Shown here in pieces: positions 26,480 through 35,120 of a DNA stretch of 64,000 nucleotides. The position numbers and the translations under genes were made by a program. Where the stretch lies: positions 161,003 through 225,002 of the forward strand of contig NZ_JAAFGS010000008.1 of NCBI RefSeq assembly GCF_011090185.1, given 5' to 3'. The notes below the pieces were generated by a model, which saw nothing but the letters and a program-made list of their open reading frames with translations, was not told where the DNA came from and searched no databases. Positions within the stretch are counted from its first letter, which is position 1. The number at the start of each line of letters is the position of its first letter. The DNA comes from Saccharibacillus alkalitolerans. GTDB taxonomy: Bacteria; Bacillota; Bacilli; Paenibacillales; Paenibacillaceae.

Positions 26480-27568
26480 ATGACAGCAAACAAATTGACC
26501 GTAGGACTGGTATACGGCGGCAAATCGGGCGAACACGAGATTTCGCTGCAGACCGGCTTTGCGGTAATGAACGCATTCGATTACTCGAAATACGAGATTG
26601 TTCCTTTTTATATTACCCTTCAGGGCGAGTGGCGAATGGGCTCCGCGCTTGACGGACCGATGAATTCGCAGGAAGAAATGAAGCTGGAATCGGCATCGGG
26701 CGGCACGGCCGAGGCGGCCGGCGCGCTGTTCGCGTCTTTGAGCGGCCGGGAGAGCGGGATCGATGTGATGTTCCCGCTGCTGCACGGCACGTTCGGGGAA
26801 GACGGCACCGTTCAAGGGCTGTTCGAGATGGCCGGGCTGCCTTACGTAGGCGCGGGCGTTCTCTCGTCCGCGGCGGGCATGGACAAGGACGTCATGAAAA
26901 AGCTGTTCGCGGCCGCCGGCCTCGAGCAGGGCGAGTACATCGCTTTCGGCGAGCGCGACTGGCGGGTAAGCCGGCACGAGCTGCTGCAGGAAGCGGAGAG
27001 CAGGCTCGGATATCCTTGCTTCGTCAAGCCGGCCAATCTCGGCTCGAGCGTCGGCATCTCCAAGGCCGCCGATCAGGAAGCGCTGATCGACGCGGTGGAA
27101 TTGGCGCTCCGCTACGACCGCAAGGTGCTCATCGAGACGTTCATCGACGGGCGCGAATTGGAAGTGGGCGTGCTCGGCAACGACGAGCCGCAGGCTTCGA
27201 TCCCGGGAGAGATCGTCTCCTCGGGCGATTACTACGACTATAACGCGAAATACATCGACGGCAAATCGGAGATGATGATTCCGGCCCCGGTCGATCCGGA
27301 TCTTGCCGACTCGCTGCGGGAACTGGCGATTCGGGCGTTCAAAGCGGTCGAAGGCAGCGGCCTGTGCCGCGCGGATTTCTTCGTCCGCCGTTCCGACAAC
27401 AAGATCCTTATTAATGAAGTGAATACGATGCCGGGCTTTACGCCTTTCAGCATGTATCCGCTTCTCTGGCGCGAGACCGGCATGTCCTATCCGGCCCTGC
27501 TGGACCGTCTGATCGAACTGGCTGTGGAACGGCATGAAGCCCGGACCCGTCTCCAGTACGGACGCTAG
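26480..27568 (+). CDS. ddl: D-alanine--D-alanine ligase
   Basis: 362 residues, ATP-grasp. VGLVYGGKSGEHEISLQTG at the N-terminus, PLLHGTFGEDGTVQGLFEMAGLPYVGAG, the ATP-binding FVKPANLGSSVGISKA, and the C-terminal metal-binding LINEVNTMPGFTPFSMYPLLW. It joins two D-alanines for peptidoglycan precursors. The Y residue in DYNAKY near the omega loop fits a D-Ala-D-Ala enzyme rather than a D-lactate ligase. Own promoter at 26413; GGGGGC before ATG. Confidence 0.96.
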   Translation: MTANKLTVGLVYGGKSGEHEISLQTGFAVMNAFDYSKYEIVPFYITLQGEWRMGSALDGPMNSQEEMKLESASGGTAEAAGALFASLSGRESGIDVMFPLLHGTFGEDGTVQGLFEMAGLPYVGAGVLSSAAGMDKDVMKKLFAAAGLEQGEYIAFGERDWRVSRHELLQEAESRLGYPCFVKPANLGSSVGISKAADQEALIDAVELALRYDRKVLIETFIDGRELEVGVLGNDEPQASIPGEIVSSGDYYDYNAKYIDGKSEMMIPAPVDPDLADSLRELAIRAFKAVEGSGLCRADFFVRRSDNKILINEVNTMPGFTPFSMYPLLWRETGMSYPALLDRLIELAVERHEARTRLQYGR

Positions 27569-27646
27569 GAGAACAACTTGGCTGCAGGCTCCGCGCCGGC
27601 AACGGCCGAAGAACGACGATACGATTCGAAGGGAGAGTTCTGATCG

Positions 27647-27964
27647 ATGGGATTCGAAACGGAGTTCAATTCGGTATGCAAATTCAAGAGCGAGCAGGAA
27701 CTGTACGAACTGCTGGAGTACGGCCGCGGCAAGATGCGCAAGGAAGGCTTCCGGATATTTCCTACGGGGCAAAAAGTAATCGCTTATACGCCGGACAACC
27801 GCGCGGTAGCGATTGTGCTGGTTACGGCATCCATTGCGGAGATCAATTTTCAAGACAAGGAAATCACCCAGGTCGAACTGGAACTGGTGCGGAAGTTGAC
27901 GGACGAGGAATCGAGGATGTTGACTTCGCTGGCGCACGAAATGTTTTTCGGCGAACGAAAATAA
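27647..27964 (+). CDS. Conserved small protein of unknown function
   Basis: 105 residues, no family recognised. It reads as a compact alpha/beta cytosolic protein: an N-terminal helix KSEQELYELLEYGRGKM, strands GFRIFPTGQKVIAYTP and AVAIVLVTASIAEINF, and a C-terminal helix VELELVRKLTDEESRML. No cysteines other than one near the N-terminus. It is between ddl and fabI on the same strand with good ribosome sites (GAAGGGAG), so it may be cotranscribed with either. Function not assigned. Confidence 0.75.
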   Translation: MGFETEFNSVCKFKSEQELYELLEYGRGKMRKEGFRIFPTGQKVIAYTPDNRAVAIVLVTASIAEINFQDKEITQVELELVRKLTDEESRMLTSLAHEMFFGERK

Positions 27965-27992
27965 TGAACGGATAATCGGGGAGGAACGGATT

Positions 27993-28760
27993 ATGGGAGA
28001 ACTGTTGGCGGGTAAAAATATCTTGGTGATGGGCGTCGCGAACGATCGCAGCATCGCCTGGGGAATCGCGCAAAGTTTGTCCGCACAGGGAGCGAGACTG
28101 GCTTTCACTTACGAAAGCGAGCGCGTAGAAGGCCGGGTGCGCAAACTGGCGGATACGCTGCCGAACTCGTTGGTACTTCCGTGCAACGTTACGGATGACG
28201 CCGAGATCGAGACGCTGGCCTCCAGACTCAAGGAAGAATTCGGCGTGCTGCACGGCATCGCGCACTGCATCGCCTTCGCCAAGGCGGAAGATCTGTCCGG
28301 ACAGTTCGTCGACACGTCCCGCGACGGCTTCGCTCTGGCGCACGATATCAGTTCGTATTCGCTGGTGGCGGTGGCGCAGAAGCTGCATCCGCTGATGACC
28401 GAAGGCGGCGGCATCGTGACCATGACGTACATGGGCGCCGAGCGCGTCATGCGCAATTACAACGTCATGGGCGTGGCGAAGGCCGCTCTCGAGGCTTCCG
28501 TACGCTACCTGGCCGCCGACCTCGGACCGTCCGGCATTCGGGTCAACGCCATCTCCGCCGGCCCGATCCGTACCTTGGCCGCGAAAGGCATCAGCGATTT
28601 CAACTCCATCCTTAAGATTGTGGAGGAGAAAGCCCCTCTCCGCCGCACGACCGAAACGGCCGAAGTCGGCGACACCGCGATGTTTCTGTTGAGCGGATTG
28701 TCCCGCGGTATTACCGGCGAGGTCCTCTATGTCGACGGCGGATATCATGTAATGGGTTAG
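27993..28760 (+). CDS. fabI: Enoyl-[acyl-carrier-protein] reductase (NADH)
   Basis: 255 residues. NAD-binding start LVMGVANDRSIAWGIAQSL, catalytic pair Y156-X6-K163 in NYNVMGVAKAALEASVRYLA, and the FabI wording GPSGIRVNAISAGPIRTLAAKGI. The C-terminus ends GEVLYVDGGYHVMG. It reduces trans-2-enoyl-ACP in each elongation cycle of fatty-acid synthesis. AGGAGG-like GGGGAGG precedes ATG 27993. The 368 bases that follow hold a repeat cluster rather than a simple terminator. Confidence 0.97.
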   Translation: MGELLAGKNILVMGVANDRSIAWGIAQSLSAQGARLAFTYESERVEGRVRKLADTLPNSLVLPCNVTDDAEIETLASRLKEEFGVLHGIAHCIAFAKAEDLSGQFVDTSRDGFALAHDISSYSLVAVAQKLHPLMTEGGGIVTMTYMGAERVMRNYNVMGVAKAALEASVRYLAADLGPSGIRVNAISAGPIRTLAAKGISDFNSILKIVEEKAPLRRTTETAEVGDTAMFLLSGLSRGITGEVLYVDGGYHVMG

Positions 28761-28764
28761 GAAC

Positions 28765-29028
28765 GAGAACCGCATACCCCTCCGGGCAAAGCGGTTCGCA
28801 GTTCCCGCGCCCAGCGGGCTCTTAGGTCTCGCTGATCGCGGACTTCTACGCGCCCAGCAGGTCTTCAACGCCGAGAACCGCATACCCCTCCGGGCAAAGC
28901 GGTTCGCAGTTCCCGCGCCCAGCGGGTCTTCAACGCCGAGAACCGCATACCCCTCCGGGCAAAGCGGTTCGCAGTTCCCGCGCCCAGCGGGCTCTTAGGT
29001 CTCGCTGATCGCGGACTTCTACGCGCCC
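28765..29028. repeat. Three 54-bp direct repeats with mosaic flanks
   Basis: Three identical-looking 54-bp copies start at 28765, 28873 and 28938, each opening GAGAACCGCATACCCC and ending CCCAGCGGG. Copies 1 and 3 continue into the same 37-bp tail (28819-28855 and 28992-29028, opening CTCTTAGGTCTCGCTG), whereas the tail of copy 1 then runs into a 17-bp segment that matches the junction after copy 2 (ending TCTTCAACGCC). Inside each copy GAACCGC pairs with GCGGTTC around CCC/GGG, so each can form a hairpin. No spacers of CRISPR type. The 100 bases after the cluster (29029-29128) show only the next gene's ribosome site. Confidence 0.9.
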
Positions 29029-29128
29029 TGCGCAAACCTGAACTCGTCCCGCGTTCTTGACCCGACATTTCAAACCGCGTCCTGAGCGGCCGCGGCTTCC
29101 CGAGCAATCCAAGAAAGGCGGTATATCT

Positions 29129-29989
29129 GTGGAATCGAACGAGAAAGTTCCTTATGTCTTAACCGGCAAAAGTTATACGGCGGTCGCGATCAACGCGGCC
29201 GCCAAGGCAGGCGAATGGATCAAGAGCAGGCTGGGCTCTTACGGACAGCTCTCCACGAAAACGTCCGGACAAGATCTGGTTACGGAGATCGACAAAGGCG
29301 CCGAACAGATGATCCGCCGACTGATCCTGACCCATTTCCCGGACCATGCGATTTTGGGCGAGGAAAGCGTGGAGCCGGGCGAAGAAGCTTCGATCCGCGC
29401 CTTGTCCGAAGCCCAGGACGAAGAATACCTCTGGATCATCGATCCTATCGACGGAACGACCAATTTCGTTCACGGCTTCCCGTTCTATTCGGTATCGATC
29501 GCGCTGGCCCATAACGGCGAAGTGATTCTGGGAGTCATCTACGATCCGTCGCGCGACGAAATGTTCGTGGCGGAAAAAGGCAAAGGCGCTTATGTGCACG
29601 GCGTACGCATGGAGGTTTCCAGGGAAGAGCGGCTGTCCGAAGGGCTGATCGCCGTAGGATTCCCGGCGGATCCGGTGGTTAAGCTGCCGATCAATATCCG
29701 GGGAATCGAAGCCGTCGCGCCGCGTGCGCGCAGCCTTCGTGCCGGAGGCTCCGCTGCGCTTCACCTCGCCCACGTGGCGGCCGGTCGGCTGAGCGGATAC
29801 TGGGAAGCCGGACTGAACGCGTGGGATATCGCGGCGGGCGCGCTGCTCGTCGCCGAATCCGGCGGCCGGGTGACCGATACGCTCGGCAGCGCGTACGATC
29901 TCGGCGTCCGCAACGTCGTCGCCACCAACGGCGCGCTGCACGCCGAGCTGCTGACCCTGCTTAAAGAAGCGGATGCTACCGGTTTTTAG
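29129..29989 (+). CDS. Inositol monophosphatase family protein
   Basis: 286 residues from GTG 29129. Metal-binding motifs: ILGEESVEPG, WIIDPIDGTTNFVHGFPFYSVSIA (the DPxDGTxN signature) and, near the C-terminus, GLNAWDIAAGALLVAESGG. These Mg-dependent phosphatases act on inositol phosphate or related sugar phosphates, and some on PAP or fructose bisphosphate; the true substrate is open. GTG is chosen since AAAGGCGG lies just upstream; the frame from 29057 would start inside repeat-linked sequence without a site. Confidence 0.9.
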   Translation: MESNEKVPYVLTGKSYTAVAINAAAKAGEWIKSRLGSYGQLSTKTSGQDLVTEIDKGAEQMIRRLILTHFPDHAILGEESVEPGEEASIRALSEAQDEEYLWIIDPIDGTTNFVHGFPFYSVSIALAHNGEVILGVIYDPSRDEMFVAEKGKGAYVHGVRMEVSREERLSEGLIAVGFPADPVVKLPINIRGIEAVAPRARSLRAGGSAALHLAHVAAGRLSGYWEAGLNAWDIAAGALLVAESGGRVTDTLGSAYDLGVRNVVATNGALHAELLTLLKEADATGF

Positions 29990-30038
29990 CGTTCAGGACG
30001 AAAGCATCATACTTGAACATTCCCAAGGAGGAATAAGC

Positions 30039-30320
30039 ATGAGCGATGCACAAGACCGCAGCCCCGGACAAAGAGAATTGGAAGAGGAACTCAGCGAGCT
30101 GCTTACGGAAGGCGAACTGAAAGACGAGGATCGCGAGCGCAAAGAGCGGGAGCAAATTTCGCCCCGCTACGAGATTCGCATCCAGACGACCCTTGATCCG
30201 ATCGTGGAAGAAACGCGCCTGTATCGGCAGATGGCCGAAGAAATCGACGGACGCTACGACGAATATTTGAAAAAGACCCAGACTGGCCAGCCGAAAGACA
30301 CGGACGGCGGGCAGGAATAA
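30039..30320 (+). CDS. Small acidic/charged hypothetical protein
   Basis: 93 residues, very rich in Glu, Asp, Lys and Arg, with a predicted long helix (RELEEELSELLTEGELKDED) and a central PRYEIRIQTTLDPIVEE strand region. No signal peptide, membrane helix or known motif. A perfect AAGGAGG eight bases before ATG 30039 makes it a real gene. A terminator at 30346 follows. Not recognised. Confidence 0.75.
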   Translation: MSDAQDRSPGQRELEEELSELLTEGELKDEDRERKEREQISPRYEIRIQTTLDPIVEETRLYRQMAEEIDGRYDEYLKKTQTGQPKDTDGGQE

Positions 30321-30345
30321 ACAGGGAACAGGCAGTGTGAGACGA

Positions 30346-30388
30346 GCCGCCGTATTCGGAGCATGAGACGGATACGGCGGCAGTTTTT
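30346..30388 (+). terminator. Rho-independent terminator
   Basis: GCCGCCGTAT (30346-30355) pairs with ATACGGCGGC (30372-30381), followed by AGTTTTT. Confidence 0.8.
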
Positions 30389-30463
30389 GCTGCTGACGGT
30401 TTGCAGGATAAGCAGGAGACATGCCCTATTCGTATGGTCCGCTCGGACCGGGAGGAGACATTC

Positions 30464-31705
30464 ATGAAATTGACATGGAAAAAAATCTCGACGGTAATGA
30501 TGTGCGCCGCGCTGGTGCTGCCGGCATTCGGAATGACCGGCGGCACCCGCGCTTCCGCGGCGGAGTCCGCTTATAAGATCGTATCGTTCGGAGACTCGCT
30601 GACGGCCGGTTATCAGCCGGACAGGAAACCCGATGAATACTACGGCTTTGTGCCGCGCCTCGAAGAACAGGCAAAGTTCCGCGGACGTGCCGAAGTGGAC
30701 AATTACGGAATATCCGGCCTCACTTCTTCGGGATTGAATCACTTTGTCGAAGCGGTTCAGTCCGGAACCAATACGACGGCTGCCACAATCCAGGCGGGGA
30801 TTCAAGATCCGAACGCTGCCGGATTCGCGGCGAAGGTATCTCAGATCCGCGGCGATGTGGCGGAGGCGGACGTCATTACGATCACGATCGGGGGCAATGA
30901 TTTGCTTCCGCTTCTCATGGCTCGTCCCAGACCGACCGCAGAGCAGCTGGGACCGAAAGTGGAGGAACTGTTGAAGAACTACGCTGCCAATGTCGATAAA
31001 GTGGTGGATAGCCTGCAGCTCATCAATCCGAACGCGCGAATCGTGATTGCCGACCAGTATCAGCCGGTGTCGGAAGCGAAATCCGAAGGGTTATATCCCC
31101 AATTGAACCAGGCAGCCCTGTCGTATACGAAGACGCTGGATACCCTTGCGGCCAAGCGGAATGCAGAGGGAGGAAAGGTGGAAGTGGTGCATGTGGTATC
31201 CTTGTTCGCAGGCAAAGAATCCGCACTCACCTATATCGATTATAACGATATCCACCCGAATCAGGATGGCTACGAAGCGCTCGCCGAAGCGTTTTCCAAG
31301 AAAATTTGGAACGAATATCGGACGCTGAACAAGGCCGTTCCCGCGTCGACCGTGGCCGTTGTCGTATCCGGCAAAGAACTGGACACCAAATTCAAACCGA
31401 TTTTGAAAAACAGCACGACCTTCGTCGTGCTGCGCGACATTACGGACGCCCTGGGCGCCAAATTGAAGTGGGACAACAAAACATCGACGGCAAGCATCGA
31501 TTTCGAAGGCCGCAGCGTCAGCATTCCGGTCGGGAAGAAGGCGGTCGTCGTCAACGGGAAGAACGTAGCGATCAAGACGCCGGCTTTTACGGAAAAAGTA
31601 AGCGGAGAGTCGAAGACTTACGTACCGCTGGCGGTACTGGCCGACGGTCTGGGCTTCGACGTTCAGTACGTGCCTCGTCTGCGCGCGGTATTCGTTAATC
31701 CGTAA
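30464..31705 (+). CDS. Secreted SGNH/GDSL hydrolase with C-terminal stalk (copper amine oxidase N) domain
   Basis: 413 residues. Signal peptide 1-30 (KLTWKKISTVMMCAALVLP ... ASAAES). SGNH blocks: IVSFGDSLTAGYQ with nucleophile S45, Gly in NYGISGLTSSG, TIGGNDLLPLL, and the D262-x-H264 pair in YNDIHPNQDG. After the hydrolase (about 30-290) comes a stalk domain (about 300-413) with VVLRDITDALGAKLKWDNKTSTASID and the closing VPLAVLADGLGFDVQYVPRLRAVFVNP, the PF07833-type repeat that attaches exported Paenibacillus enzymes to the envelope. Probably an extracellular esterase or lipase; substrate unknown. GGAGGAG precedes ATG 30464. Confidence 0.9.
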   Translation: MKLTWKKISTVMMCAALVLPAFGMTGGTRASAAESAYKIVSFGDSLTAGYQPDRKPDEYYGFVPRLEEQAKFRGRAEVDNYGISGLTSSGLNHFVEAVQSGTNTTAATIQAGIQDPNAAGFAAKVSQIRGDVAEADVITITIGGNDLLPLLMARPRPTAEQLGPKVEELLKNYAANVDKVVDSLQLINPNARIVIADQYQPVSEAKSEGLYPQLNQAALSYTKTLDTLAAKRNAEGGKVEVVHVVSLFAGKESALTYIDYNDIHPNQDGYEALAEAFSKKIWNEYRTLNKAVPASTVAVVVSGKELDTKFKPILKNSTTFVVLRDITDALGAKLKWDNKTSTASIDFEGRSVSIPVGKKAVVVNGKNVAIKTPAFTEKVSGESKTYVPLAVLADGLGFDVQYVPRLRAVFVNP

Positions 31706-31766
31706 GAGGGCGGCAGCGCGGATCCTTCCGGATCGTCGGGTCGATCCAACGGCTTCCGAGGCTGAC

Positions 31767-31802
31767 AAAACCGGGAACGGCGCATGCCGATCCCGGTTTT
31801 TT
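31767..31802 (+). terminator. Rho-independent terminator after SGNH gene
   Basis: AAAACCGGGA (31767-31776) pairs with TCCCGGTTTT (31791-31800), then more T. Confidence 0.88.
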
Positions 31803-31931
31803 GTCGGCGCGCGGCAGGGGGACGGCGAGCGGGGAGATTCGTTTTTTGAAGCGGTTTCCGGGGTAATAACTAGCAAACGATCGGCAGGACACGGCATACG
31901 TTCATTATTTTTTAGCGTAAGGAGAAATCCA

Positions 31932-34900
31932 TTGTTGGAGCAGAATCGGACAGAAACACTTAAAAAGCTCATGTCGGCGGACGGATTGTACCGTTCTTTG
32001 CTGCTCAACTATCCGGACGGAATCATCGTGCTGGATATGCAAGGCGAAATTGTAGATCTTAACCCTGCCATCATGCACATTACCGGCTTTACCGCTCAAG
32101 AGCTTACGGCCGGAGCCGCAAACAGCCGTCTGCGTCTCTCGGAAGAGTTCGGCGATTTGCGCGCGCTGTTCGCGCAGGCTGCAGCGGGGCAGCGAGTCCA
32201 TACGGAATGCGAAGCCCTGCACAAAAACGGCGGACTGCTGCAGTTGGATTTGGATTTCGTTCCGCTGGAGCACGAGTCCGAGCAGCTCGGCGTCTATGTG
32301 GTCTGCCGGGACATGACGTCGGTAAAAGGAATGGAACGCAGTCTGCAGACCGCGTCCGAAAGGCACAGGCAGGCGGAAGAGAGGGCCAGAATCGTATTTT
32401 GGGAATTGAACCTGGACAGCGGGGAAATTCAATTTTCCGAGGTGCTGTACGATATACTGGGCATCGAAGATCGCACCTCCGATTTCCGGCGGGAGGATCT
32501 GCTCCGGCGGATCGTGCCGGAAGACCGCGAGCGGGTGGAGGAAACGATCAGGCGAAAAGCCGTCGGAAGCGAATACGACATGACGTACACGCTTCGAACC
32601 GATGCCGGAGAACTGAGAATCCTTCGTTCCCAAGGTAAGGTCGCCAGCAAAGGCCGACTGGTCGGGACGGTTCAAGATATTACGAAGCAGGCCGCGATGG
32701 AACAGCAGATGCGGAAAAAAGAATTGGAATTCCAACTCATCTCCGAATATTCGCTGGATTTGTTCACCCGGCAGTCCGCGGATTCGTTCTTCCTGTATTT
32801 ATCGCCGGCGTGCGAGCATATTCTCGGCTACAAGCCGGAGGAGCTGGTCGGCACGAGTTCTTTCAGCGTGCTCCATCCCGAAGATGCTGAAAAAGTCGCG
32901 GCTTACCTGGACAAAGTACGCAAAGGAGATACATCGCACACCGTCGAGTTCCGCGCGCGCACCCGCAGCGGGGATTATGTATGGCTGGAGAGCGCCGCGA
33001 GCTTTACGTACGACGAGTCTACCGGCGAACCGCTGGAAATCATCGCCGTTTCGCGGGATGTCACCGAGCGCAAGCTGGCTCAGCGCCGACTCGAAGAGAG
33101 CGAGGAACGCTACAGATCGCTGTTCGAATACAATCCTTCCGGCGTGTACTCGCTGAGCCTGGAGGGCGTCTATACTTCCTGCAACGAGAGCATGGCGGCG
33201 CTTCTCGGCTGCGAAAAGAAAGATTTGATCGGGCAGTCGTACCGTACCGCGATCGAAGACGAAAATCTCAGTCGGACAAACCGGCACTTCGAAGCGGCCT
33301 GCCGCGGCATTCCGCAAAATTACGAAGCGGTCATTTACCGGGCGAACGGCGAACGGGTGGAACTCAATATTTCGAACATTCCGATTTTCGTGGAAGGGGA
33401 AATTGTCGGCGTGTACGGAATTGCCGGCGATATTACCGAGAGAAAGCGTTATATTCGGCGGATCGAACAGCTCGGCTACGAATACACGCTGATTCTGAAT
33501 TCGGTGTCGGAAGGAATCTTCGGAGTCGGCACGGACGGGAAAACCATGTTTGCCAACCCCGCCGCCCTGGAACTGCTCGGTTACGAGCAGGATGAATTTA
33601 TCGGGCAGGACAACCACAATTTGCTCGTTCATTCCGGAATCGGAGGGGTACCGTATGCCGTCGAAGATTGCCCGATCTGCACTACCGGACAAGACGGCAT
33701 GCTCAGAGCGGTCAAGGAAGGCGTTCTCTGGAAAAAAGACGGATCGAGCAGCTTCGTCGAGTATACGGTCAATCCGATCGTCGACAAAGGCGCGGTACAG
33801 GGAACCGTCATCGTGTTCCGGGACGTGACGAACGAGCGGGAAGTGATGCGGCAAAAAGAGCTGGCCGAACGGACGGCTTCGGCGAAGTCCGATTTTCTCG
33901 CCATGATGAGCCACGAAATCCGCACGCCGATGAACGGCGTGCTGGGCATGACCGATCTGCTGCTGGATACCGGATTGACGCCGGAGCAGCGCGAATACGC
34001 CGAGATTATAAGCGGCAGCGGCCGCTCGCTGATGCGAATTCTGGACGATGTGCTGGATTTCAGCAAGATCGATGCCGGAAGGCTGTCGCTGGAGCCGGAG
34101 AGAGTGCTGCTCGCGCCGCTGGTATCGGAGGCGGCGGAGCTGTTCGAGCCGCGCGCGGAGGAAAAAGGGATTTCCCTTCAGTTGGAGATTGCGTCCGGCG
34201 TGCCGGAAGAAATCGTAACCGATCCCGTACGCCTCAGACAAGTGCTGACCAATCTGATCGGCAACGCGGTGAAGTTTACCGAACAGGGATCGATTACGGT
34301 GTCGGTTCAACCCGTCGAGGGATCGACCGACGAAGACGCGCTGCTGGAGTTCAGCGTCCGGGACACCGGCATAGGCATAGCGGAAGACAAGCGAAATCGG
34401 CTGTTCCAGTCGTTTTCCCAGCTTCATTCGGAACTGAACCGGAGATACGGAGGTACGGGACTGGGCTTGTCGATTTGCAGAAGGCTGGTCGAACTGATGG
34501 GAGGCGAAATTTGGGCCGACAGCCGGGAAGGGAAAGGCTCGGTCTTTCGCTTTACGATCCCCGGCCGAATTCCGGAAACTCCCGGGCTGCTGCCGAACGG
34601 ATACGGCGAACGGCTGCCTGTCGAAGCGCTGCCGGCAGCCGGAAAGGGAGCGGCCGAGGAGCCGGAGCGTCTCGAAGAACTGCGCATTCTGATTGCCGAG
34701 GATCATCCGGTCAATCGAAGACTGCTGAAAGAGCTGCTGTTGAAGCTCGGACATACGGCGGACATGGTCGAAAACGGGATTGAAGCTTTCGAAGCCGTTG
34801 CCAAGAAGCCCTATGACCTGGTCTTTATGGATGTGCAGATGCCCGAGATGGACGGCATGACGGCTGCCAAGCTGATCCGTCAAGTGCTGCCGCCGGAATC

Positions 34901-35078
34901 GATTCCTTACCTTGTGGCCGTTACCGCATTCGTGCGGCCCGGCTTTGCGGAAGAATGCCTGGCCAGCGGCATGCAGGATTATATCGCGAAGCCGATCTCG
35001 GAAAGCGAGATCCGGCGCGTGCTGACCGACTCGAACGGAAGAATGCGCGAATTTTTGCGCCGCCGGCAGGTCGTCTGA
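31932..35078 (+). CDS. Soluble multi-PAS hybrid sensor histidine kinase
   Basis: 1048 residues from TTG 31932 (AAGGAG seven bases upstream). No membrane segment. Five PAS domains in series (about 20-130, 145-255, 260-385, 390-505, 515-640), each ending in a PAC-like strand such as YGIAGDITERKR. HisKA follows with H661 in MMSHEIRTPMNGVLGMTDLLL, then HATPase (NLIGNAVKFT, RDTGIGIAED, YGGTGLGLSICRRLVELMGG), and a receiver domain (about 912-1040) with D967 in VFMDVQMPEMDG and K in AKPIS. It senses cytosolic signals and phosphorylates its own receiver; a downstream phosphotransfer partner must lie elsewhere. Confidence 0.93.
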   Translation: MLEQNRTETLKKLMSADGLYRSLLLNYPDGIIVLDMQGEIVDLNPAIMHITGFTAQELTAGAANSRLRLSEEFGDLRALFAQAAAGQRVHTECEALHKNGGLLQLDLDFVPLEHESEQLGVYVVCRDMTSVKGMERSLQTASERHRQAEERARIVFWELNLDSGEIQFSEVLYDILGIEDRTSDFRREDLLRRIVPEDRERVEETIRRKAVGSEYDMTYTLRTDAGELRILRSQGKVASKGRLVGTVQDITKQAAMEQQMRKKELEFQLISEYSLDLFTRQSADSFFLYLSPACEHILGYKPEELVGTSSFSVLHPEDAEKVAAYLDKVRKGDTSHTVEFRARTRSGDYVWLESAASFTYDESTGEPLEIIAVSRDVTERKLAQRRLEESEERYRSLFEYNPSGVYSLSLEGVYTSCNESMAALLGCEKKDLIGQSYRTAIEDENLSRTNRHFEAACRGIPQNYEAVIYRANGERVELNISNIPIFVEGEIVGVYGIAGDITERKRYIRRIEQLGYEYTLILNSVSEGIFGVGTDGKTMFANPAALELLGYEQDEFIGQDNHNLLVHSGIGGVPYAVEDCPICTTGQDGMLRAVKEGVLWKKDGSSSFVEYTVNPIVDKGAVQGTVIVFRDVTNEREVMRQKELAERTASAKSDFLAMMSHEIRTPMNGVLGMTDLLLDTGLTPEQREYAEIISGSGRSLMRILDDVLDFSKIDAGRLSLEPERVLLAPLVSEAAELFEPRAEEKGISLQLEIASGVPEEIVTDPVRLRQVLTNLIGNAVKFTEQGSITVSVQPVEGSTDEDALLEFSVRDTGIGIAEDKRNRLFQSFSQLHSELNRRYGGTGLGLSICRRLVELMGGEIWADSREGKGSVFRFTIPGRIPETPGLLPNGYGERLPVEALPAAGKGAAEEPERLEELRILIAEDHPVNRRLLKELLLKLGHTADMVENGIEAFEAVAKKPYDLVFMDVQMPEMDGMTAAKLIRQVLPPESIPYLVAVTAFVRPGFAEECLASGMQDYIAKPISESEIRRVLTDSNGRMREFLRRRQVV

Positions 35079-35079
35079 A

Positions 35080-35120
35080 CGCCGAAAAGGCGGGAGATTA
35101 TTTCTCCCGCCTTTTCGGCG
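35080..35120. terminator. 18-bp perfect hairpin between convergent genes
   Basis: CGCCGAAAAGGCGGGAGA (35080-35097) pairs perfectly with 35103-35120 around TTATT. It contains the stop codon of the minus-strand TPR gene (35098-35100), so the hairpin overlaps coding sequence. No good T run; termination is likely but not certain. Confidence 0.65.

Noticed and set aside
28765..29028. CRISPR-like repeats
   Set aside because: Repeats are 54 bp with unequal, homologous intervals (54 and 11 bases), no regular unique spacers and no cas genes.
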